Shown one piece after another: positions 7,956-15,240 of a stretch of 29,150 nucleotides of DNA. This stretch comes from Oscillospiraceae bacterium (lineage in GTDB: Bacteria; Bacillota; Clostridia; Oscillospirales; Oscillospiraceae), in the NCBI GenBank assembly GCA_016296635.1, contig JAEDIZ010000014.1:1-29150 (forward strand), given 5' to 3'. A program made the translations under genes and the position numbers. Positions within the stretch are counted from its first letter, which is position 1. Each line of letters starts with the position of its first letter. A model generated the notes under the pieces. The model made no database searches. It was not told the DNA's origin and saw nothing but the letters and a program-made list of their open reading frames with translations.

Positions 7956-8663
7956 TCACAACATCTGTGTAATCAGCCGCTCGGTTTCCACAATATCTGT
8001 TTCCATAACCTCACCCTTCGGCAAATCGCCGAGCGTCAGCGCCCCTTCCGCAATGCGCTTGAGGTAGCTGACAGTCATATTTCGGGAGGCCATCATTCTT
8101 CGCACCTGATGGTATTTTCCCTCCTGCACAAGAATCAGGCTCTTTCCGCTTCCCTGCGGCTGCAGCTTTGCCGACAGGCACTTCGTCCCGTCTGAGAGCG
8201 TCAGTCCCTGCTCAAACATCTGCACATCCTCCTGCGACGCCGTTCCTTCATGCTCGGCATAATAGGTTTTCCATACGCCGTGCTTTGGACTAATGATCCG
8301 ATGGGCAAGATCTCCATCATTTGTCAGAAGCAGCAGCCCCTCCGTGTCCTTGTCCAGCCTTCCGACCGGTGCCACATTCAGCTTTCTGAATTCTTCCGGC
8401 ACCAATTCCATTACAGTTCTCTGCCGGGGATCGTCCGTCGATGTCACAAGTCCCGCCGGCTTGTGCATCATCAGCAGCACCTTCCGGTATTTGCTGACGC
8501 ACGCGCCGTCAACTGTCAGCTGCACGGAAACTTCATCAAACTTTGCCGCCTCATCCGTCACGCAGACACCGTCGGCATACACGCGGCCTGCGCGAATCAT
8601 TGCCTTCAGCTGCTTGCGGGACGCAACACCCGCGTCCGATAAAATTTTATCCAGTCTTTGCAT
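7956..8663 (-). CDS. RsuA-type rRNA pseudouridine synthase
   Basis: Isomerises a uridine in rRNA to pseudouridine, by family probably the small-subunit site used by RsuA. The product is 235 residues: an N-terminal S4 RNA-binding domain (MQRLDKILSDAGVASRKQLK) and a catalytic domain with the family motif GRLDKDTEGLLLLTNDG, whose Asp104 is the predicted nucleophile, and the C-terminal EGKYHQVRRM. Two in-frame ATGs exist. The second (8663) has AGGA at normal spacing and starts at the family's usual MQRLDK, so it is chosen. RsuA and RluB families are close; the short length and lack of a basic C-terminal tail favour RsuA. No convincing terminator follows. Confidence 0.88.
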   Translation of the reverse strand: MQRLDKILSDAGVASRKQLKAMIRAGRVYADGVCVTDEAAKFDEVSVQLTVDGACVSKYRKVLLMMHKPAGLVTSTDDPRQRTVMELVPEEFRKLNVAPVGRLDKDTEGLLLLTNDGDLAHRIISPKHGVWKTYYAEHEGTASQEDVQMFEQGLTLSDGTKCLSAKLQPQGSGKSLILVQEGKYHQVRRMMASRNMTVSYLKRIAEGALTLGDLPKGEVMETDIVETERLITQML

Positions 8664-8739
8664 ACTGTGTTCCTCTGTCATATTTTTTTCCGACGGGAAT
8701 AGGTTGTACTATCCTGATACCCGATCGGAGGAAATGAAA

Positions 8740-9231
8740 ATGGTAGTTCTTACCGCTAAACTCTCCAAAAGCAAACGGATTGCAATCATCGCTCTCATTG
8801 TCATTGCCATTGCGGTACTGATCGTATGCGTTCGCGGCTCTAATAAACCGAATGAAGCCGCTGCTGAAGGTGACGTACGCACTTCGCAATGCGCTAAAAC
8901 GGATGAAGAGCGCGTTGCATATCTGAAGAGCTTCGGTTGGGAGGTCGATCCGACCCCCGTGCAGACGCAGGAAGTCCGCGTTCCGACCGAGCCGAATGAT
9001 GTTTTTCAGCGCTACAACGACCTGCAGAAATCGCAGGGCTTCAATCTGGACGATTACGCAGGAAAGAGCATTCACCGCTACGTCTACAAGGTCACAAACT
9101 ATCCGAACGCAGAGAATCAGACCTGGTTTGCAACACTTCTCGTCTATAAAGACGAGATTATCGGCGCCGACGTTTCCTCTTCTGCGCAAAACGGTGTCAT
9201 GCACGGTCTTCACATGCCGCAGAATACCTGA
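8740..9231 (+). CDS. DUF4830 domain protein with N-terminal membrane anchor
   Basis: A 163-residue protein of unknown function. A hydrophobic segment at about residues 13-34 (RIAIIALIVIAIAVLIVCV) anchors it or acts as a signal. The exported part has the recognisable DUF4830 core: RVAYLKSFGWEVDPTP, then LQKSQGFNLDDYAGK, then VYKDEIIGADV and a final GVMHG. Two ATGs lie 6 bp apart. GGAGG is only 2 bp from the first (8734) but 8 bp from the second (8740), which is chosen. It is transcribed divergently from rsuA and stands alone, ending before the FMN riboswitch transcript. Family assignment is from recognition of the motif series; nothing is known of its job. Confidence 0.8.
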   Translation: MVVLTAKLSKSKRIAIIALIVIAIAVLIVCVRGSNKPNEAAAEGDVRTSQCAKTDEERVAYLKSFGWEVDPTPVQTQEVRVPTEPNDVFQRYNDLQKSQGFNLDDYAGKSIHRYVYKVTNYPNAENQTWFATLLVYKDEIIGADVSSSAQNGVMHGLHMPQNT

Positions 9232-9272
9232 GAGCAGAAAGACCGAGGACATTATACCTGAAATAATCAATC

Positions 9273-9301
9273 TTTACAACCGCAGACGAACGATGTATAA
9301 T
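9273..9301 (+). promoter_or_regulatory. Promoter of the FMN riboswitch-ribU transcript
   Basis: TTTACA (9273-9278), a 17-bp spacer and a perfect TATAAT (9296-9301) lie 19 bp before the first riboswitch helix, which puts the transcript start at about 9308. Confidence 0.85.
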
Positions 9302-9320
9302 ACAAGCACAACTGAACATT

Positions 9321-9425
9321 GTCTTCAGGGCAGGGTTCGATTCCCGACCGGCGGTGAAAGTCCGCGAGCACAAGCTGAACCGGTGTGATTCCGGTACCGA
9401 CAGTACAGTCTGGATGGAAGAAGAC
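9321..9425 (+). promoter_or_regulatory. FMN riboswitch (RFN element)
   Basis: The conserved RFN core is directly recognisable: CAGGGCAGGG-like opening, CCCGACCGGCGGTGAAAG, TCCGCGAGC, CCGGTGTGATTCCGG and the closing GTCTGGATGG. Helix P1 is GTCTTC (9321-9326) with GAAGAC (9420-9425). It binds FMN and turns off the downstream riboflavin transporter when flavin is plentiful. A second hairpin (GGCTATT 9426-9432 / AATAGCC 9445-9451) and an intrinsic terminator follow as the expression platform. Confidence 0.96.
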
Positions 9426-9459
9426 GGCTATTGATCTTAAAATGAATAGCCCATGGATT

Positions 9460-9492
9460 GCACCTGAAGTACCTTCAGGTGCTTTGTTTTTT
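9460..9492 (+). terminator. Riboswitch-controlled intrinsic terminator
   Basis: A perfect 10-bp stem (GCACCTGAAG 9460-9469 / CTTCAGGTGC 9473-9482) with a 3-nt loop is followed by TTTGTTTTTT. The 5' arm segment CCTGAAG (9463-9469) can instead pair with CTTCAGG at 9323-9329, which is part of riboswitch helix P1, giving a ready antiterminator when FMN is absent. Confidence 0.92.
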
Positions 9493-9507
9493 GAAAGGTG
9501 AAGTATT

Positions 9508-10230
9508 ATGTCAACTCTCTTGGAAGTAATTCGGAACAATCTTCAGTTTTTCGGTGTCAGCGTGCTGATCTGCATCGGGCTGATTCTGGTGGCACTGGGT
9601 GCAGAAATACTCGTCATGAAGCGTCGGCACCGGCTGAACACAGCGCACTCCATTGCATTTATCGCCATGTTTTCCGCCATTGCCGCGGTGCTGATGCTGA
9701 TTGATTTCCCGCTCTTTTTTGCCCCTTCGTTCTATAAGCTCGACCTGAGTGAGCTTCCGGTCCTGATCTGCACCTTCTATCTTGGCCCGGTTTCCGGCGT
9801 TGTATGCGAGCTTCTGAAAGTCGTTATTAAGCTCCTGCTGAAGGGCACGACGACCGCTTTTGTCGGTGACCTTTCGAACTTTCTCATCGGCTGTTCCTTT
9901 GTTCTGCCGGCATCCATTCTCTATCAGGCGATTCTGAGTAAAAAGGGTGCTGTGATCTCTCTTTCACTCGGCACACTGTTTATGACGGTTTTCGGCAGTT
10001 TCTTCAACGCCTGGTTCCTGATCCCGAAATTTGCCGAGCTCTACGGCATGCCCGTGGAGGCCATTGTCGGCATGGGCGCCAAGGTCAACACCTCCATCAC
10101 CGATCTGAAAACGCTTGTCCTCTTTGCAGTTGTTCCGTTCAATCTTTTGAAGGGCATCATTGTTTCGCTTCTGACCTTCCTGCTCTATAAGCGGGTCGAG
10201 CGTCTGCTTTTTCGCAGAAAGCAGTGCTGA
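9508..10230 (+). CDS. ribU: Riboflavin ECF transporter substrate-binding component RibU
   Basis: The S component that captures riboflavin and works with the shared ECF energy-coupling module, encoded elsewhere. It is a 240-residue polytopic membrane protein with about six hydrophobic segments. The RibU hallmark after helix 2 is present (FAPSFYKLDLSELPVLICTF), as is the KGTTTAFVGDLSNFLIG region. ATG at 9508 has an AAAGGTGA site. Its control by the FMN riboswitch directly upstream makes the substrate assignment secure. PAP2 follows about 95 bp later. Confidence 0.95.
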   Translation: MSTLLEVIRNNLQFFGVSVLICIGLILVALGAEILVMKRRHRLNTAHSIAFIAMFSAIAAVLMLIDFPLFFAPSFYKLDLSELPVLICTFYLGPVSGVVCELLKVVIKLLLKGTTTAFVGDLSNFLIGCSFVLPASILYQAILSKKGAVISLSLGTLFMTVFGSFFNAWFLIPKFAELYGMPVEAIVGMGAKVNTSITDLKTLVLFAVVPFNLLKGIIVSLLTFLLYKRVERLLFRRKQC

Positions 10231-10324
10231 ACCCATCTGACAGGAATCGCTTGGTTTCGCACACAGAAATACTTACACTATCTTCTGTCGAATGCATTCG
10301 CTTTCGGGAGAGGGTCGTGTTTTT

Positions 10325-10978
10325 ATGCGCCGAAATAAAGATCCGCACGCCAGAAAAATCGGGACTGTTGAAAACTACCGGCATCTTTGGCTGCTGAGCA
10401 TATGGATTGTCTATCTTGTTTTTTATTTTCTGACCGAGCGTCTTGTGACCGGGCATTATTGGGTATCGCAGCTGCGAATCGATGATCGGATCCCGTTTTT
10501 GGAAGGCTTTGTTATTCCCTATTGTGCCTGGTATCCGCTGCTCATCGCCATGACTGTCTATCTGTCCCTTTATGATGCAGACGCCTTCCGGAAATTCATG
10601 CTCTCCATCGCTCTCGGCTTTCTCCCGGTGCTATGCTTCTGTCTGCTGTTTCCGAACGGACAGGATCTGCGTCCCGAGACATTTGACCGCACGAATCTTC
10701 TGACAGATACCGTCTCTCTGATTTATGCTGCCGATACAAATACCAATGTTCTGCCGAGCATGCATGTTATCGGATGCGCCGATCTGATCGCCGCCGGGTT
10801 TTCCTGCAAAAAACTTCGCAGCAGGAATCTCCATCTTGTTTTGCTGCCAATCTGCATATTGATTGCGGTTTCGACCGTTTTTGTCAAGCAGCACTCCATG
10901 CTGGATCTTCTCGCTGCCATTCCGTACAGTCTTCTCGTCCTTGCGCTTATCTACCGTCCTTTTCGAAAAAAGACATAA
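10325..10978 (+). CDS. PAP2-family membrane phosphatase
   Basis: A 217-residue membrane protein with about six hydrophobic stretches. PAP2 motifs are visible: PSMH at 144-147 (motif 2) and H190 with D194 in KQHSMLD (motif 3, nucleophilic His). A possible motif 1 remnant is the RP at 116-117. The layout resembles the AUR1/inositol-phosphoceramide-synthase-like branch, but the substrate (a lipid phosphate or isoprenyl diphosphate) cannot be told. ATG at 10325 follows GGGAGAGGG at slightly long spacing; the earlier ATG at 10292 lacks a ribosome binding site. It may be co-transcribed with ribU or use a weak promoter in the 95-bp gap. The stop codon runs into a bidirectional terminator. Confidence 0.85.
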   Translation: MRRNKDPHARKIGTVENYRHLWLLSIWIVYLVFYFLTERLVTGHYWVSQLRIDDRIPFLEGFVIPYCAWYPLLIAMTVYLSLYDADAFRKFMLSIALGFLPVLCFCLLFPNGQDLRPETFDRTNLLTDTVSLIYAADTNTNVLPSMHVIGCADLIAAGFSCKKLRSRNLHLVLLPICILIAVSTVFVKQHSMLDLLAAIPYSLLVLALIYRPFRKKT

Positions 10979-11010
10979 AAAGACCTCCGAAGGATCTTCG
11001 GAGGTCTTTT
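10977..11010. terminator. Bidirectional terminator between PAP2 gene and putP
   Basis: AGACCTCCGAAG (10981-10992) and CTTCGGAGGTCT (10996-11007) form a perfect 12-bp stem with a 3-nt loop, flanked by A and T runs on either side. It serves both convergent genes. Confidence 0.92.
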
Positions 11011-11019
11011 GAATATTTC

Positions 11020-12558
11020 TTATCTATTTTCATTGACTGCTTCAAATTCGGCCACGACTTCGTCATCGGGTGCCTTCGTTGCAAGGGAGACGACAACGAT
11101 CAGGATGCATGCCACGATGAACGCGGGCAGCAGCTCATAGACAGCCAGAACGCCGCCGAGCTTTGCAATGCCGTACTTCCAGATGAAGACCATTGCGCCG
11201 CCGCCGATCATACCTGCAAGAGCACCCCACTTATTGATGCGCTTCCAGAACAGGCTGAAGAGCATGACCGGGCCGAAAGCGGCACCGAAGCCTGCCCATG
11301 CGAAGGACACGATACGGAACACGGAGCTGTTGGGGTTCCATGCAAGAATCAGGCCGACCAGTGCGATGCCGATGACCGTCAAACGTGCAGCGAGCATTGC
11401 CTGCTTTTCAGAGAGCTTGATCTTGAAGAAGTCCTGCATCAGATCTCGGGAAACACTAGAGGATGCAGCCAGCAGCTGGGAGTCCGCCGTGGACATGGTA
11501 GCTGCAAGGATACCGGAAAGGATCACACCGCCGATGATGGCAAAGAGCAAACCGTTCTGACTCATCAGGTCTGCCATCTTGACAATGACAGTCTCGGAGT
11601 CTGCACTGGTAGAAAGCATGGGAATCTTGCCGGTGAGGCTGACGCTGTAACCGATGATGCCGATCAGCACGGCGATGGCCATGGACACAACGACCCAAAT
11701 GCTTGCAATACGGCGGGAAGTCTTGACTTCCTTTTCATCGCGGATCGCCATGAAGCGAAGCAGGATGTGCGGCATGCCGAAGTAGCCGAGGCCCCAGGCA
11801 AGCGTGGACACAATGGGGAATGCGCCGAAGCTGGCTGCGGAACTGCTGGCAGCATCGTAACCCTGGGTCAGATTCAGATAACCGGGCAATGCCTTGGCAT
11901 TGGCAGCAACCTCTGCCCAGCCGCCTGCTTCTTTGATACCGAAGAATACGATGATGATTAGTGCGATTGTCATAACAACGGACTGGATCAGGTCTGTTGT
12001 GGAAACCGCCAGGAAGCCACCCATGACCGTGTAAAGGATGATTACGGCTGCACCGACGATCATGGAGACGTGATAGTCCCAGCCGAAGATGCTGTTGAAC
12101 AGTGTGCCGACTGCCTTGAAGCCGGAAGCCGTGTACGGAACGAAGAAAACAACGATAACAATTGCCGCAATGCAGGAAAGCATCGCACGGCTGTCATGGA
12201 ATCTGCGGGAGAAGAAATCCGGAATGGTGATGGCACCGATGCGTTCGGAATACCGGCGCAGTCTCTTGGCAACCAGCAGGAAGTTCAGATATGTGCCGAC
12301 TGCCAGGCCGATGACCGTCCAGCCAACCTCTGCAACACCGCAGAGATACGCCAGACCGGGCAGACCCATCAGCAGATAGCTGCTCATATCAGAGGCTTCT
12401 GCACTCATAGCCGTGACCAAGGGGCCAAGCTTGCGGCCGCCGAGGAAAAATTCTTCGGAACCGCCGGCACTGCGCTTATTGTAAAAAACACCGATTCCGA
12501 TCATCAGAAGCAGATATACGATGATCGTAGCCAGAATGGCAATACTTGCTGTACTCAT
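11020..12558 (-). CDS. putP: Sodium/proline symporter (SSS family)
   Basis: Imports proline with Na+ across the cytoplasmic membrane. The 512 residues match PutP length and topology (about 13 transmembrane helices). Recognisable PutP segments are the N-terminal FFLGGRKLGPLVTAMSAEASDMSSYLL with the SSS Na+-site region, GYFGMPHILLRFMAI, and GAAFGPVMLFSLFWKRINKWGALAGM. ATG at 12558 has AAGGAG. It is the only gene between its promoter region and the shared terminator. A TetR-type regulator gene lies directly upstream in the same direction. Proline specificity is by resemblance; a close SSS relative with another substrate is possible. Confidence 0.92.
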   Translation of the reverse strand: MSTASIAILATIIVYLLLMIGIGVFYNKRSAGGSEEFFLGGRKLGPLVTAMSAEASDMSSYLLMGLPGLAYLCGVAEVGWTVIGLAVGTYLNFLLVAKRLRRYSERIGAITIPDFFSRRFHDSRAMLSCIAAIVIVVFFVPYTASGFKAVGTLFNSIFGWDYHVSMIVGAAVIILYTVMGGFLAVSTTDLIQSVVMTIALIIIVFFGIKEAGGWAEVAANAKALPGYLNLTQGYDAASSSAASFGAFPIVSTLAWGLGYFGMPHILLRFMAIRDEKEVKTSRRIASIWVVVSMAIAVLIGIIGYSVSLTGKIPMLSTSADSETVIVKMADLMSQNGLLFAIIGGVILSGILAATMSTADSQLLAASSSVSRDLMQDFFKIKLSEKQAMLAARLTVIGIALVGLILAWNPNSSVFRIVSFAWAGFGAAFGPVMLFSLFWKRINKWGALAGMIGGGAMVFIWKYGIAKLGGVLAVYELLPAFIVACILIVVVSLATKAPDDEVVAEFEAVNENR

Positions 12559-12763
12559 AAGATAACTCCTTTATTGCGCTTTTTCGCATCTTTCAAATAC
12601 CAGGCGCTATCTTATCACACAATTATATAGACTGCAATACAGAATACAGTATAGACTGTGTTCTATACTACATTCAGCAAGCATCAAATATTCTATTCAT
12701 TTATAATGATTTTTTATAAGACTGATAATTAGAATATCTTTCAATCTTTTTCCCGCACAGAAA
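12559..12763 (-). promoter_or_regulatory. AT-rich putP promoter region with operator-like palindromes
   Basis: The 205-bp gap between the TetR gene and putP carries a perfect 8-bp inverted repeat AGTATAGA / TCTATACT (12648-12655 and 12662-12669). A second dyad, ACAGT / ACTGT (12646-12650 and 12655-12659), is interleaved with it. The element TATAGACTG occurs twice, 24 bp apart (12626 and 12650). On the minus strand a TATAAT (12627-12622) lies just downstream, so the palindrome would cover the -35 position; the -35 itself is poor. This is the expected arrangement for a repressor or activator site, most simply for the adjacent TetR-type protein. Confidence 0.55.
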
Positions 12764-13351
12764 TTATTTTTTCCTGTAAGCGTCCAAAAATATGGGCATC
12801 ACGCCTGCTGCATAGTTTTTCAGCGAGTAATCGCCGTTGCAGATACACCAGTCATACATGATGCCGCGCTCCAGCATGGCATAGATCTTCGCGATCTCGT
12901 TGACGGTAATATCATCGCGGATCTCGCCTTTTTCCTGCCCCTGCAGAATGATGCTCCGCAGGACACGGTAATACACGCGGTTATGATCCATGAGATGCTT
13001 TTCGCCCTTCGTGATCAGCTGAGAGGAAAACAGTCTCGCCAGCAGTTCCAGGGATACCGTGTTCTCGATCATGCCGAAAAGTTCCCGGTTCAGATAGAGC
13101 AGTTTCTCGATGCTGTCCAGCTTTTCGTCTAATGTCGGCATCAGTTCTTCGTACTTTTCATCAAATAAAAACGACAGCGAGCTGAGCAGCGCGTCCTTGC
13201 CCTCAAAGTAATGGTAAAAAGAGCCCTTGGAAGTTCCGGATTCCTCGACAATATCGTCTACCGTCGTATGATCATAGCCCTGCTCATAGAATAGTTTCCA
13301 TGCAGCGGATACGATCTTCTTTTTGGTCTGTTTTGTTTTCTTCGTTCCCAC
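12764..13351 (-). CDS. TetR/AcrR-family transcriptional regulator
   Basis: A 195-residue one-component regulator. The N-terminal TetR helix-turn-helix is clear (KIVSAAWKLFYEQGYDHTTV, DDIVEESGTSKGSFYHYFEGKDALL). The remaining roughly 140 residues form a helical ligand-binding domain with no assignable ligand. The start is chosen as GTG at 13351, which has GAGGTGA just upstream; a GTG three codons earlier would overlap that site. It lies upstream of putP in the same direction, with dyad sites between, so putP is the prime candidate target. Confidence 0.9.
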   Translation of the reverse strand: MGTKKTKQTKKKIVSAAWKLFYEQGYDHTTVDDIVEESGTSKGSFYHYFEGKDALLSSLSFLFDEKYEELMPTLDEKLDSIEKLLYLNRELFGMIENTVSLELLARLFSSQLITKGEKHLMDHNRVYYRVLRSIILQGQEKGEIRDDITVNEIAKIYAMLERGIMYDWCICNGDYSLKNYAAGVMPIFLDAYRKK

Positions 13352-13382
13352 GGTGTTCACCTCATCGTCTGTACTTCAGTCT

Positions 13383-13410
13383 ATTTTATCACAGAAAACA
13401 AAAAAGACAA
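13383..13410 (-). promoter_or_regulatory. Promoter of the TetR-type gene
   Basis: On the minus strand TTGTCT (13410-13405), a 16-bp spacer and TAAAAT (13388-13383). It falls in the short gap after the amidohydrolase stop codon, where a T-run may also assist termination. Confidence 0.55.
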
Positions 13411-13436
13411 CCCTTTGGCTACCTTTCTCGTTCATT

Positions 13437-14288
13437 TCAGAATTTCAGCTGCAGAATTTCGCTGCCGATTTCCAGCACCGTTTCCGCATTTTCGCCCAGT
13501 GCCGTGCGAAGAAGCACCAGTTCATCCTCTCCGCCCTGTCCGTGGAACACATTGTAAGCGCCTGCGTCGCTGCCCGGCGCAATAGATGCTCCATGCTCTG
13601 CCGCAAATTTTACCGCATTCATCTGATATGCCAGCAGCGGTTCCACCACGGCATCCGGGAATCTTCCTTCATGCAGAAGATTTCCTACCGTCACCAATGT
13701 CGGCACCCAGACTGTATCGCTTTCAGCAAGTTGACATAATGTTTCCCCAGACAGATATGCTCCATGCTCCACAGAATCGATCCCCGCTTCTACGGCGGCG
13801 GAAACCGCCGCATCGCCGTTTGCGTGTGCCATAACCGCAAAGCCTGCATCATGCGCGATCTTCGTCAAATCGGATACGAGTTCTTTTGACATCGGCTCAT
13901 CCGTCAGCACGCCGTAATGTTCAAAATCCATCAGGCCCGAGATCATGATCTTGATGAAATGACCGCCCCGCTCACGAACCTCACGCACAAGTGCTTTGTA
14001 CTCTTTCAGTGTTTCAAATCCGCGTCCGATGAAGCTACCGTAATGCCCTTCCCGGTAAATCGGAAAGCAGGGCGTTCTGTATTCGATACCGTATTCCGGT
14101 GCCAGTTTCGCTGCCAGCTCGCCTGCACCCCAACGATCGCCGCCGTCACGCAGCCATGTATATTCAAGTTCACGGTATTCCGCAAGTTTATTTCTGATAA
14201 AGGCTTCATCCGGTTTTTCCCGGTGCCGGTCTATGGCTGAACGCCAGTATCCGCCGTCCAAAACCATATGAATATGGCAGTCAACCAT
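13437..14288 (-). CDS. Compact metal-dependent amidohydrolase
   Basis: A 283-residue TIM-barrel hydrolase of the amidohydrolase superfamily. All binuclear-site ligands are visible: His5 and His7 (CHIH), Lys113 as the likely carboxylated bridging lysine (FIKIMISG), His155 (MAHANGD), His175 (VEHGAY) and Asp241 (PGSDAG). It begins directly at the first barrel strand and so lacks the flanking beta-sandwich domain that most relatives (imidazolonepropionase- or dipeptidase-like) carry. ATG at 14288 has GGAGG; the 18 in-frame codons before it overlap a hairpin and are rejected. Substrate is unknown. It stands between the membrane-protein gene and the TetR gene without obvious partners. Confidence 0.85.
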   Translation of the reverse strand: MVDCHIHMVLDGGYWRSAIDRHREKPDEAFIRNKLAEYRELEYTWLRDGGDRWGAGELAAKLAPEYGIEYRTPCFPIYREGHYGSFIGRGFETLKEYKALVREVRERGGHFIKIMISGLMDFEHYGVLTDEPMSKELVSDLTKIAHDAGFAVMAHANGDAAVSAAVEAGIDSVEHGAYLSGETLCQLAESDTVWVPTLVTVGNLLHEGRFPDAVVEPLLAYQMNAVKFAAEHGASIAPGSDAGAYNVFHGQGGEDELVLLRTALGENAETVLEIGSEILQLKF

Positions 14289-14308
14289 ATTTTTTCCTCC
14301 ATAAAGCA

Positions 14309-14334
14309 GGAGCATCTGCCGAAGCAGATGCTCC
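14309..14334 (-). terminator. UUCG-capped hairpin, probable terminator of the membrane-protein gene
   Basis: Perfect 11-bp arms GGAGCATCTGC / GCAGATGCTCC. In the minus direction the loop is TTCG closed by C-G, the extra-stable tetraloop. The following T-run is poor in that direction (TGCTTTATGG), while the plus side has TTTTC and ATTTTTT. It lies 20 bp before the amidohydrolase start, so it could act as an attenuator. Confidence 0.6.
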
Positions 14335-14351
14335 CTTTTCATTTTTTCAAA

Positions 14352-15077
14352 TTAATCTGCAGCTTCGTCCGTTACAACGCCGGTGATATCGTCCTGTCTT
14401 GCGCAGAAGGAGCACAGACGGGTCCGGTTTGCAGCGATGGCTTCTTCAACAGAGCCAACAGTCAGCGTTTCGGTCTGGTTCAGAGCGCTGCAGTCCTCAT
14501 GGGTATGATAGACCTTGCCAAAAGGAGCCCAGTAAACGCTGCCGTCGCCCAGAGCTTCCACGGCCGCTTCCTTCTGTTCCAGAGAAACGGGATTCCAGTC
14601 ATAGCTGCTGACGCCGCCGATGAGCAGAGCAATGATTGCAACAACAACTGCGATGGCCTTGGTCTTCTTGTCCAGTTCCTTATTCTTGAGAAGCAGGATG
14701 ATGAACGGGACGAATGCAGCAACGCAGACGATCAGGCCCATGTTGTTCCAAAGCCAGAACTTGACCTTGTTCTTCTCGGATACGGGGCTGATGTGGTTGG
14801 CTTTCTTCCAAAGCTGGGAACCGATGATGACACAGGCAAGATCCAGCACGATGAACAAAATGAGCTGCCACAGAGCCGGCATAAAACTGAGAGAGAGCTT
14901 GCCGGTCAGAACAAGAACTGCGCAGACTTCCATGCCGATGGCAACGATCCAGAGAATGATAGCACCGATGCGAAGGCCGGTGCTGTTGCCTACAGGCTTT
15001 GCAGCCTGAACCTTTTTGCCGGTAGTTGTTTCACCGCTCGATGCAGCTACAATATTATGCGTTTTCTTTTCAGCCAT
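14352..15077 (-). CDS. Four-helix membrane protein with C-terminal His/Cys motif domain
   Basis: A 241-residue protein of unknown function. A polar N terminus (about 40 residues) leads into four hydrophobic segments (GLRIGAIILWIVAIG; LILFIVLDLACVII; GLIVCVAAFVPFIILLL; IAVVVAIIALLIGG). A soluble tail of about 75 residues contains GKVYHTHEDCSAL, then a spacer ending in SVEEAIAANRTRLCSFCA. This His-Cys...Cys-x2-Cys pattern with an EA helix before it resembles the short Ada-like zinc modules found at the ends of many bacterial proteins; that is inference from pattern. ATG at 15077 has GGGAGTGA; the in-frame ATG at 15092 has no site. It has its own good promoter. Confidence 0.75.
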   Translation of the reverse strand: MAEKKTHNIVAASSGETTTGKKVQAAKPVGNSTGLRIGAIILWIVAIGMEVCAVLVLTGKLSLSFMPALWQLILFIVLDLACVIIGSQLWKKANHISPVSEKNKVKFWLWNNMGLIVCVAAFVPFIILLLKNKELDKKTKAIAVVVAIIALLIGGVSSYDWNPVSLEQKEAAVEALGDGSVYWAPFGKVYHTHEDCSALNQTETLTVGSVEEAIAANRTRLCSFCARQDDITGVVTDEAAD

Positions 15078-15114
15078 GAATTTCACTCCCATTTCATGTA
15101 TATTAGCTATCTAT

Positions 15115-15143
15115 AGTATACACGACCATTCCTCTGTTTTCAA
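15115..15143 (-). promoter_or_regulatory. Promoter of the four-helix membrane protein gene
   Basis: On the minus strand TTGAAA (15143-15138), a 17-bp spacer and TATACT (15120-15115), 38 bp before the start codon. It is back-to-back with the DUF937 promoter, the two -35 boxes being about 20 bp apart. Confidence 0.8.
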
Positions 15144-15162
15144 TAAACAATCTTTCTCTTTC

Positions 15163-15191
15163 TTGACAATCTGCCGAAATCCGTCGATAAT
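15163..15191 (+). promoter_or_regulatory. Promoter of the DUF937 gene
   Basis: A perfect TTGACA (15163-15168), a 17-bp spacer and GATAAT (15186-15191), 50 bp before the ATG. Confidence 0.85.
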
Positions 15192-15240
15192 AAAGCTGAC
15201 ATGAATATGAAACCGTAATTTCGGATTTGGAGGAATCAAT

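Noticed and set aside
8664..8739. Divergent promoters between the rsuA-type gene and the DUF4830 gene
   Set aside because: Promoters must be near here, but no pair of hexamers with proper spacing is convincing in either direction.
10231..10324. A separate promoter for the PAP2 gene (TTGGTT-N17-TACACT)
   Set aside because: Both hexamers match poorly, so co-transcription with ribU is equally likely.
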